Positions 1 through 4,812 of a stretch of DNA of 5,636 bases are shown here, in pieces. The position numbers were made by a program, and so were the translations under genes. Under the pieces are notes generated by a model. The model saw only the letters and a list, made by a program, of their open reading frames with translations, was not told where the DNA came from and did not search any database. The DNA lies in NCBI GenBank assembly GCA_023229825.1, contig JALNYN010000045.1, positions 1 through 5,636 on the forward strand, in the 5' to 3' direction. The stretch's first letter is position 1; every line of letters begins with the position of its first letter. The DNA comes from Minisyncoccota bacterium. GTDB taxonomy: Bacteria; Patescibacteriota; Minisyncoccia; Phycocordibacterales; CAIJYI01.

Positions 1-123
1 GAAAATAGAAAATAGAAAATAGAAAATAGAAAATAGAAAATAGAAAATAGAAAATAGAAAATAGAAAATAGAAAATAGAAAATAGAAAATAGAAAATAGA
101 AAATAGAAAATAGAAAATAGAAA
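1..123. repeat. Heptanucleotide tandem array (GAAAATA)n
   Basis: Seventeen perfect, uninterrupted copies of GAAAATA fill positions 1-119, followed by a partial copy (GAAA) at 120-123. The array begins at base 1, so its true left end may lie outside the window. It ends 99 bp before the pilC start codon. There is no substitution between copies, which indicates recent expansion or active slippage. It encodes nothing plausible: each third unit brings a stop (TAG) in one frame. An assembly artefact at a contig end is an alternative explanation. Confidence 0.97.
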
Positions 124-181
124 TTTTAAAAAATCCTGGGAATATATAAAATGTCAATATTCGTTCGTTGTTCGTAACCTA

Positions 182-209
182 TTCTCAATTTTCTATTCTC
201 TATTATCGT
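182..209. repeat. Degenerate inverted copies of the heptamer unit
   Basis: The segment reads as 7-base units TTCTCAA, TTTTCTA, TTCTCTA, TTATCGT. The complement of the upstream unit, taken in the same phase, is TTTTCTA, so one unit is exact and its neighbours differ by one or a few bases. The segment could therefore pair with the array at 1-123 in single-stranded DNA or RNA. It overlaps the likely pilC promoter. Confidence 0.6.
201..206 (+). promoter_or_regulatory. Possible -10 box for pilC (TATTAT)
   Basis: TATTAT matches the -10 consensus at 5 of 6 positions and would start transcription near 213, leaving a leader of about 10 bases before the ATG at 223. No convincing -35 box stands 16-18 bp upstream; TTGTTC at 168-173 is too far away. 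The rest of the 124-222 gap is AT-rich with no gene and no Shine-Dalgarno sequence. pilC could instead be read from an upstream operon promoter outside the window. Confidence 0.3.
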
Positions 210-222
210 CTTTTGTTAATTT

Positions 223-1425
223 ATGTTATTTAATTATAAAGCCCTAAATCAAGCCGGTGTCGAAGAGGTGGGAACCATCGATGCTATCAACATGGACGTT
301 GCGATCAATTCGCTGCAGCGCAGGAATTTTGTCATCGAAACCATAATTCCCGAAAATTCCGGTTCGTTTATGAACCAGATCTCTCTCATGTTCGAGAGAG
401 TTTCACTCAAAGACCTGGTGATGCTGTCGAGTCAAGTTTCCATTCTGTTCAATTCTCACGTGTCGGTACTTCGCATCTTTCGCTTGCTTGCCGACGGAGC
501 CGAAAACCCGACCCTTGGCCGCACCTTGAACGAGGTTGCGGATGATATTCAGGGCGGTGAATCCCTTTCCGGCGCGCTGGGAAAGCATCCGACCGTTTTT
601 TCAGAGTTCTACGTCAACATGGTAAAGGCGGGCGAGGAATCAGGAAAACTGTCAGAAACATTTGAATACCTAGCCTCGTACATGGAGCGTTCCTACGCCC
701 TCACTTCAAAAACGAAGAACGCCTTGGTCTACCCGGCATTCGTCATTTTTACCTTCATCGGCGTTATGGTACTCATGCTCATCGTGGTCATACCGAAACT
801 TTCCGCGGTACTTATCGAAGGCGGTCAGGCGATACCAATATACACGCAGGTTGTTATCGGACTGAGTAACTTCATGATAAATTATGGCTTATTTGCGCTG
901 ATCTTCTTGATAATTGCGGGTGTGATCTTCTGGAAGGTAGGCCTTCCGGGCGGTTCTAAAAGCTGGTCATCCATCAAACTGAAACTTCCTCTTTTCGGCA
1001 GGCTTTTCAAGAAAACGTATCTTTCTCGCATAGCGGACAATCTCGATACGATGCTTGCGAGCGGCGTGCCGATGCTGCGTTCAATTGAGATCGCCGGAAA
1101 AGTGGTCGGCGATGATACCTATGCGGCCATTATGTTCGACGCCGGAGAAAAGGTGAAAGCGGGAAGTTCGCTCTCTGATGCGTTTTCTGACCGGCCCGAA
1201 ATTCCGCCGATCATGGTGCAGATGGTTAAAGTCGGCGAAGAAACGGGAGAACTTTCCACGATTCTAAAAACTCTGGCCGTCTTTTATAAAAGGGAGGCGG
1301 ATTCCATGGTTGATACGATGGTTGGTTTGATCGAGCCGATCATGATCGTCTTACTCGCCGTCGGCGTCGGATTCCTTCTCGCTTCAGTGCTCATACCGAT
1401 CTACAATATTACGGCAAGTATATAA
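223..1425 (+). CDS. pilC: Type IV pilus inner-membrane platform protein PilC (GspF family)
   Basis: Polytopic cytoplasmic-membrane protein that forms the base of the type IV pilus machine and couples the PilB/PilT motors to pilin insertion. The 400 residues match the usual PilC/GspF length. The N-terminus (FNYKALNQAG, then a G-x-I-x-A stretch) is the typical family opening. Two T2SSF domains follow, roughly residues 65-190 and 268-392, each carrying the duplicated signature: MVKAGEESGKL at 133-143 and MVKVGEETGEL at 334-344. Membrane segments are visible near 170-192, 220-240 and 369-393, the last ending in LIPIYN. The start ATG at 223 gives the correct family N-terminus; no Shine-Dalgarno sequence precedes it. 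The gene is intact. No clear terminator follows, so some read-through into the pilin gene 195 bp downstream is possible. A GspF role in type II secretion cannot be excluded by sequence, but the pilin and PilD neighbours favour a pilus. Confidence 0.95.
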   Translation: MLFNYKALNQAGVEEVGTIDAINMDVAINSLQRRNFVIETIIPENSGSFMNQISLMFERVSLKDLVMLSSQVSILFNSHVSVLRIFRLLADGAENPTLGRTLNEVADDIQGGESLSGALGKHPTVFSEFYVNMVKAGEESGKLSETFEYLASYMERSYALTSKTKNALVYPAFVIFTFIGVMVLMLIVVIPKLSAVLIEGGQAIPIYTQVVIGLSNFMINYGLFALIFLIIAGVIFWKVGLPGGSKSWSSIKLKLPLFGRLFKKTYLSRIADNLDTMLASGVPMLRSIEIAGKVVGDDTYAAIMFDAGEKVKAGSSLSDAFSDRPEIPPIMVQMVKVGEETGELSTILKTLAVFYKREADSMVDTMVGLIEPIMIVLLAVGVGFLLASVLIPIYNITASI

Positions 1426-1465
1426 AGAACTATTAAACACGAGTACAATAGTGCATACGAAATCT

Positions 1466-1497
1466 TGTTCTGCTGTTCTGTTGATCCATTGTTCCGT
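1466..1497. repeat. Degenerate 8-bp tandem repeat between pilC and first pilin
   Basis: Four consecutive octamers read TGTTCTGC, TGTTCTGT, TGATCCAT, TGTTCCGT. The first two differ at one base and the fourth is close, so this is a decayed short tandem repeat. It lies in the non-coding gap 1426-1620, which otherwise holds only the putative pilin promoter. Similar TTGTTC-rich stretches precede pilC (161-174) and pilD (4776-4790). Confidence 0.55.
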
Positions 1498-1535
1498 CCT
1501 TTTATCCACAACACGCTTGTACATCAGTCTTGCTT

Positions 1536-1566
1536 TTGTGTTACACTATATAGCATATCGTATCAT
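1536..1566 (+). promoter_or_regulatory. Putative promoter of the first pilin gene
   Basis: TATCAT at 1561-1566 matches the -10 consensus at 5 of 6 positions, with a poor TTGTGT -35 at 1536-1541 (19-bp spacer). It would place the start near 1573 and give a leader of about 48 bases, similar to the leader length inferred for the second pilin. TACACT at 1542-1547, preceded by TGT as an extended -10, is a competing choice. The imperfect palindrome GTGTTACAC (1538-1546) lies inside the region. Confidence 0.35.
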
Positions 1567-1620
1567 TTTAAATAAAGTCGTTTGTTTAAAAGTAATATTA
1601 TCAAAAATAAATTCGTTTTT

Positions 1621-2031
1621 ATGAAAAAACAAAAAGGTTTTACATTGATCGAGCTCCTCGTTGTTATCGCCATTATCGCGATACTCTCGACCGTAGTTAT
1701 GGCGGGTCTTAACAGCGCCAGATTAAAAGGCCGCGACGCCAAGCGTTTGAGCGATATCAAACAAGTACAAGCCGCGCTTGAACTCTTTTATGATTCAAAT
1801 GGAGGATATCCGGTCACATCCGGTACTTTGAATACCGTACTTGCCGGTACTGCTGGGTTTACCACTTATATGAATCCATTGCCTATTAATCCTACGCCGG
1901 CTGGAACTCCCGCAACATACACGTACGCAGGAACCGCTGCGGGATACACGATCACGTTTGGTCTTGAGGGATCAACTGGCAGTTTGACTGTTGCCGGCAC
2001 CCATACCGCTTCACCTTCAGGTATCATTTAA
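1621..2031 (+). CDS. Type IV pilin, cysteine-free (GspG/PilA-like prepilin)
   Basis: Prepilin of 136 residues, a building block of the pilus fibre. The class III signal is textbook: leader MKKQKG, cleavage by PilD between Gly6 and Phe7, and Glu11 as the conserved Glu5 of the mature protein, followed by a hydrophobic helix to about residue 30. A charged helix (KGRDAKRLSDIKQVQAAL) continues to about residue 56, then FYDSNGGYP and MNPLPINPTP, shared with the second pilin. The C-terminal third is rich in Thr and Ser (15 of the last 45 residues) and has no cysteine. The ATG at 1621 is chosen because it yields the exact leader; a TTG at 1582 would add 13 unneeded residues. No Shine-Dalgarno sequence precedes it, only a T-rich tract. 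It ends just before a strong terminator. It could also be a pseudopilin, but the context suggests a pilus subunit. Confidence 0.93.
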   Translation: MKKQKGFTLIELLVVIAIIAILSTVVMAGLNSARLKGRDAKRLSDIKQVQAALELFYDSNGGYPVTSGTLNTVLAGTAGFTTYMNPLPINPTPAGTPATYTYAGTAAGYTITFGLEGSTGSLTVAGTHTASPSGII

Positions 2032-2046
2032 GCAGTAAAAATTTAA

Positions 2047-2078
2047 AACACCCGAGCGTGAAAGCTTGGGTGTTTTTT
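2047..2078 (+). terminator. Bidirectional intrinsic terminator between convergent genes
   Basis: An 11-bp stem, AACACCCGAGC (2047-2057) with GCTTGGGTGTT (2064-2074), containing one G-T pair and a 6-base loop GTGAAA, is followed by T's to 2078. The stem starts 16 bases after the pilin stop codon. Upstream A's give a T-tract on the other strand as well, so the same hairpin can end the minus-strand transcript coming from 3864, whose stop codon lies at 2101-2103. Confidence 0.88.
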
Positions 2079-2100
2079 GTAATTGTTTTTACGATCTGAA

Positions 2101-3864
2101 TTACTTCGGGTCTCCGAGGCGGGTATTAAGATATATGCCGATTTTTTCTGCCAAACTGTATTTATGTTCCATTTGAAGTCGGGTAAACTCATCGCTGTAT
2201 TTTTTTTGCAGAGCGCGGTCTTGTTTCATTTGGCTGACGTTGGATAATGCCAAAAGCAGCTTTTGCCTTCCGGTTGAATCTATTTCACGGGTTGCAGCTA
2301 GTCTCTTTTCCAATATATCGATCGCACTATCATATTCTTTGTGGGAAATATACCAATCCAGAAGCCGTGAGAACGATTGAGAATTTATAGGACTGATCCG
2401 GACCGAATATTCAAAGTTTTTCAATGCGTCTTTTTCCCGACCCATTGATAGATATGTTAATCCAATTTTTGTGTATGTGAGCGGGTCGTTCGAATCGACC
2501 AGCAGAGCCCGATTATAATACTCGAGAGCTTTCTCATAATTACCGCTTTCTCCATGCACGGCACCCAGATTTATCAGAACGCGAGTACTTTTTGGGTTTT
2601 CTTGAAGCGTTGAAGTAAAAAATACCATTGCATTTCGCCAATCGCGATTACGCTTAATGGTAAGAGATCCGATCCAGAAGATCCACGTAACGGATAAAAT
2701 TATGAAAAAAGCGGCCATGGTCCGTTTGTGTTTTGCCGAGAGTTCAAAAATAATGGCAAAAAGGGCAAAGAAAAATCCAGGCAGAGACATATAAAGCCAG
2801 TGCTCGGAAAGAATGGCCATCATCGGGATAAATATATTCATGTTCGGAGAAAGCGCTATAAAAAACCACACGAGTCCAAAGCTTAATTCGGGACGTTTTT
2901 TGAATTGGCTGACAATAGCGATAAGGGCGACAATAATAAGAAGCAAGCCGGAAGCAACGCGAATATCAAAAATTGTTTTTGCGATGGGAAGCGTTCGCTC
3001 CATATGTAAATGAAGAGGTGCGAAAATAAGAGAAAGGTAAACGAGAAAAGCATGAGAGAATGTCATAATCCTTTCAGGAATGGACGAAAGAGTCGGCAAC
3101 ATGCTCCTATTTATAAAATTAAGAGCCATAATTCTCAAAACAACATAGCTTGCCAATATCGCTAAAAATGGCAACATATTTTTAAGTCTGGAGGCGATAG
3201 ACCTCCATGAATCCACTGTTTTTCTGTGTGCGAATATATCAGCAATAAAAAGCAATCCGGGCATCATTACCGCCGATTCTTTTGAGAAAAGCGCAAAAAT
3301 AAAGCAAAGGAAGGTCGCGAGCAGCAAGAAGCGTCTTTTCTCAGGATAGAAGCCGGCTTTAACATAAAAGATAGTACCGAGAAGCATAAAAAACGCGGCA
3401 AGCGGATCCGGAATACCCGAAATATACGTAACCGCCTCAATATTAAGCGGATGAATGGCATACACGAGTGCTGTAATAAAAGCGAGGAACGTCCGATTGA
3501 AAATGAGGCGAAAGAGATAAAAAACCAAAATGACGACACTTGAGTGAACCAGGATATTTACCGCATGATATCCGACTACAGAACCATGGAATAGACTCCA
3601 TTCAGCGGAAAATATTATGAGCATGATTGGCCGCCAGAAACTTGCTACCGAACCTGCTCCGGCGTATATTCCATCAGAAAAAAAATGTAAAATATAACTC
3701 CAGTCCTTAATGTAAGCGTTGTACACTATTCCAGCAAGGTCATCCCAAATCAGGTCATTGCCTAGGCTGTTTCCGTAAACAATGCATACAGCCAAAAATA
3801 GAGCAATAAAGGCATATGTCAACCGAAAATTTTTTCTGAAAATATAGTTTTTTATTGTATCCAT
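2101..3864 (-). CDS. TMTC-like GT-C membrane glycosyltransferase with C-terminal TPRs
   Basis: Predicted polytopic membrane enzyme of 587 residues, about a dozen membrane segments up to residue 402 and a soluble tail. It resembles the TMTC/PMT-type GT-C proteins, which use lipid-linked sugars on the outer membrane face. Supporting motifs in order: LIWDD at 38-42 in the first external loop (likely catalytic acidic pair), FWRPI at 76-80, HAVNILVHSS at 100-109, HPLNIEAVTYISGIPDPLAA at 138-157, SKESAVMMPG at 194-203, a DUF1736-like part around 255-295, and SEHWLYMSLPG at 353-363. Two clear TPRs (about 426-460 and 461-494) and a third weaker one (495-528) follow. Its start ATG lies 6 bases from a perfect -10 box, implying a leaderless mRNA. 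It lies between two pilin genes on the opposite strand, which suggests pilin or other surface-protein O-glycosylation; substrate and sugar are unknown. Many bacterial members are annotated only as TPR proteins. Confidence 0.85.
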   Translation of the reverse strand: MDTIKNYIFRKNFRLTYAFIALFLAVCIVYGNSLGNDLIWDDLAGIVYNAYIKDWSYILHFFSDGIYAGAGSVASFWRPIMLIIFSAEWSLFHGSVVGYHAVNILVHSSVVILVFYLFRLIFNRTFLAFITALVYAIHPLNIEAVTYISGIPDPLAAFFMLLGTIFYVKAGFYPEKRRFLLLATFLCFIFALFSKESAVMMPGLLFIADIFAHRKTVDSWRSIASRLKNMLPFLAILASYVVLRIMALNFINRSMLPTLSSIPERIMTFSHAFLVYLSLIFAPLHLHMERTLPIAKTIFDIRVASGLLLIIVALIAIVSQFKKRPELSFGLVWFFIALSPNMNIFIPMMAILSEHWLYMSLPGFFFALFAIIFELSAKHKRTMAAFFIILSVTWIFWIGSLTIKRNRDWRNAMVFFTSTLQENPKSTRVLINLGAVHGESGNYEKALEYYNRALLVDSNDPLTYTKIGLTYLSMGREKDALKNFEYSVRISPINSQSFSRLLDWYISHKEYDSAIDILEKRLAATREIDSTGRQKLLLALSNVSQMKQDRALQKKYSDEFTRLQMEHKYSLAEKIGIYLNTRLGDPK

Positions 3865-3870
3865 TTGTCG

Positions 3871-3900
3871 ATTATATCGTATTAATGAAAGAAATGTAAT
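3871..3900 (-). promoter_or_regulatory. Promoter of the TMTC-like gene, predicted leaderless start
   Basis: Read on the minus strand, a perfect TATAAT (3876-3871) is followed by six bases, CGACAA, and then the ATG at 3864. A -35-like ATTACA (3900-3895, 4 of 6 matches) stands 18 bp upstream. Transcription starting the usual 6-8 bases after the -10 would begin at or next to the A of the start codon. The short inverted repeat CGAT-TAT-ATCG (3869-3879) overlaps the -10. Confidence 0.6.
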
Positions 3901-3921
3901 ACATAAAAGTCGACACCTTTG

Positions 3922-3947
3922 TAAATGTTTCGAACAAATAAATGTTT
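3922..3947 (+). repeat. 9-bp direct repeat upstream of second pilin promoter
   Basis: TAAATGTTT occurs at 3922-3930 and again at 3939-3947, a period of 17 bp. Relative to the inferred start near 3988, the copies fall at about -66 to -58 and -49 to -41, where activators often bind. The TGTT..AACA dyad around TTCGAA (3927-3937) lies between them. The region is AT-rich, so chance is not excluded. Confidence 0.45.
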
Positions 3948-3951
3948 TCCT

Positions 3952-3981
3952 TTGTATAATAATAACGCTTTCTGGTATAAT
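3952..3981 (+). promoter_or_regulatory. Extended -10 promoter of the second pilin gene
   Basis: TGGTATAAT at 3973-3981 is a perfect extended -10 (TGN-TATAAT). A weak -35, TTGTAT at 3952-3957, lies 18 bp upstream, as is usual where the extended -10 does the work. The start is expected near 3988, giving a leader of about 50 bases. A second TATAAT at 3955-3960 exists but has no suitable -35. Confidence 0.72.
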
Positions 3982-3997
3982 AAAGAACTAAGCGTTA
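3963..3997. promoter_or_regulatory. Perfect 8-bp inverted repeat bracketing the pilin promoter
   Basis: TAACGCTT (3963-3970) and AAGCGTTA (3990-3997) are exact inverted copies separated by 19 bp. That spacer holds the whole extended -10 and the expected transcription start. The centre-to-centre distance of 27 bp is about 2.6 helical turns. It may be an operator for a dimeric repressor binding across the core promoter, or a cruciform; it cannot form a full RNA hairpin because only the right arm would be transcribed. Confidence 0.55.
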
Positions 3998-4008
3998 CTA
4001 ATGGTTAT

Positions 4009-4030
4009 GTTTATAAACTATAATTAGTTT
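4009..4030 (+). promoter_or_regulatory. Palindrome and hairpin in the second pilin leader
   Basis: GTTTATAAAC (4009-4018) is a perfect 10-bp palindrome, and AAACTA-TAAT-TAGTTT (4015-4030) is an overlapping 6-bp hairpin, extendable by A-U and U-G pairs, ending 8 bases before the ATG at 4039. The two structures share bases and are mutually exclusive in RNA. Stability would be low because the stems are nearly all A-U. Confidence 0.35.
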
Positions 4031-4038
4031 GTCTCTTT

Positions 4039-4545
4039 ATGAAAAAACAAAAAGGATTTACGTTAATTGAGCTTTTGGTTGTTATTGCGATCATTGCCAT
4101 ACTCTCTACTGTTGTTATGGCGGGGTTGAACAGCGCGCGGGCAAAAGGGCGGGATGCGAAACGGCTTTCGGATGTTAAGTCGCTGCAAAAAGCGCTTGAT
4201 CTGTATTACGACACCTGCGGAGGATATCCGGCTTTGGGCGACGGTGCCTATGCCGACATAGCGACGGGGGCGGGGAATCTTAACGTAGACACGTTTGATG
4301 GAACATGTGACGCAACGCAAGCGTTCGGAACATTTATGAACCCTCTTCCCGTCAATCCTTTGCCGAACGGAAGTACGTATACTTATTGCAGTACTGCCGA
4401 TGATGCTGTTGTTGGTGTCGCCTCTTGTGATATCGCTGAATCAAAAAGCTACCAGATCACATTCAGTATCGAAAATTCGGCGGGGAGCCTTACCACTTCC
4501 GGAGATTACGTTTTAACTCCCACAGGAATACAGCCTGCTCCATAA
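4039..4545 (+). CDS. Type IV pilin with four cysteines (GspG/PilA-like prepilin)
   Basis: Prepilin of 168 residues, paralogue of the pilin at 1621-2031. Residues 1-34 are identical to that protein (leader MKKQKG, cut between Gly6 and Phe7, Glu11 as mature Glu5), and residues 35-47 differ only at 35 and 46. The globular part is about 30 residues longer: inserts follow GGYP (residues 65-98) and the YTYC strand (118-137). It has Cys60, Cys90, Cys117 and Cys130, an even number that could make two disulfides after export, whereas the paralogue has none; Cys60 aligns with Asn60 there. The shared MNPLPVNPLP and a Ser/Thr-rich C-terminal part (SAGSLTTSGDY) are kept. The ATG at 4039 is fixed by the leader; no Shine-Dalgarno sequence precedes it, only TCTCTTT. 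It has its own promoter and terminator, so it is a single-gene unit. Minor or alternative major pilin are both possible. Confidence 0.94.
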   Translation: MKKQKGFTLIELLVVIAIIAILSTVVMAGLNSARAKGRDAKRLSDVKSLQKALDLYYDTCGGYPALGDGAYADIATGAGNLNVDTFDGTCDATQAFGTFMNPLPVNPLPNGSTYTYCSTADDAVVGVASCDIAESKSYQITFSIENSAGSLTTSGDYVLTPTGIQPAP

Positions 4546-4569
4546 ACCTGTTTTTAAAGAAGGAAAAGG

Positions 4570-4603
4570 ATAAAACCTCGCCTATTCACCGGCGAGGTTT
4601 TAT
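4570..4603 (+). terminator. Intrinsic terminator after the second pilin
   Basis: A perfect 13-bp stem pairs ATAAAACCTCGCC (4570-4582) with GGCGAGGTTTTAT (4591-4603) around the 8-base loop TATTCACC. It starts 25 bases after the stop codon at 4543-4545. The T's (4598-4601) fall inside the 3' arm, as is common when A's precede the stem. The symmetry would allow action on either strand, but no minus-strand gene is seen to the right. Confidence 0.85.
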
Positions 4604-4620
4604 GTTGACAACAAACGTGG

Positions 4621-4642
4621 ATCCCGGGTCGCGGCCCGGGAT
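4621..4642. repeat. GC-rich REP-like palindrome (ATCCCGGG-N6-CCCGGGAT)
   Basis: Eight-base arms ATCCCGGG and CCCGGGAT are exact inverted copies around the loop TCGCGG. The core is almost pure G+C inside AT-rich flanks. The flanking context GTGGATCCCGGG ... CCCGGGATGACG resembles dispersed palindromic repeats that I recall from several bacterial groups, so this is probably one copy of a genome-wide family. It sits just after a terminator, where such elements are usual. Only one copy is present in this window. Confidence 0.65.
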
Positions 4643-4669
4643 GACGAAGAGGAAGATATACAAAAGGGG

Positions 4670-4691
4670 AGAATGACACCAGAATGACACC
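4670..4691. repeat. Two tandem copies of AGAATGACACC
   Basis: The 11-base unit AGAATGACACC occupies 4670-4680 and is repeated exactly at 4681-4691. The core AATGACA resembles GATGACG at 4640-4646, at the edge of the neighbouring palindrome, suggesting both derive from one repeat family. The rest of the 267-bp gap 4546-4812 holds the terminator, the palindrome and a weak promoter; no gene is seen. Confidence 0.75.
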
Positions 4692-4775
4692 GTCTTTTGT
4701 GGACTTTTTTTATCTTGATATCCATCGTCGATCGTTACCTATACATATACCAAATACTTATACTCGTCTTATCCG

Positions 4776-4802
4776 TTGCTCTGTTGTTCGCTCTGCGATA
4801 AA
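4776..4802 (+). promoter_or_regulatory. Weak candidate promoter of pilD
   Basis: GATAAA (4797-4802) preceded by TGC makes a partial extended -10, with TTGCTC at 4776-4781 as a possible -35 and a short 15-bp spacer. Transcription would start near 4809, only a few bases before the ATG at 4813, so the mRNA would be nearly leaderless. The match is poor, but no better promoter is visible between the pilin terminator and pilD. Confidence 0.25.
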
Positions 4803-4812
4803 ATGATGAGAT

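Noticed and set aside
1..123. CRISPR array.
   Set aside because: Units are 7 bp, contiguous and identical, with no spacers.
1566..1591. Inverted repeat TTTTAAA-N12-TTTAAAA before the first pilin.
   Set aside because: Made only of A and T in very AT-rich DNA; too weak to call an operator or terminator.
1582..1620. Upstream TTG start for the first pilin, adding 13 residues.
   Set aside because: It would place MFKSNIIKNKFVF before a complete class III leader; the ATG at 1621 gives the same MKKQKG leader as the second pilin.
2813..3539. Open frames overlapping the TMTC-like gene (plus 2813-3013, minus 3267-3539).
   Set aside because: They lie inside a continuous 587-codon frame with family motifs throughout; nothing suggests nested genes.
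4001..4027. Short upstream reading frame MVMFINYN in the leader of the second pilin, ending 11 bases before its ATG.
   Set aside because: Nine codons including the stop, no ribosome-binding site, and AT-rich sequence where such frames arise by chance; leader-peptide control cannot be supported.
4618..4628. GGATCCCGGG resembling a cloning polylinker (BamHI and SmaI sites).
   Set aside because: The palindromic context with CCCGGGATGACG fits a natural dispersed repeat, and no other vector-like sequence is present.
4694..4721. Possible terminator before pilD (GTC-TTTTGTG-GAC plus T-run).
   Set aside because: A three-base stem is not a credible hairpin, and a strong terminator already lies at 4570-4603.
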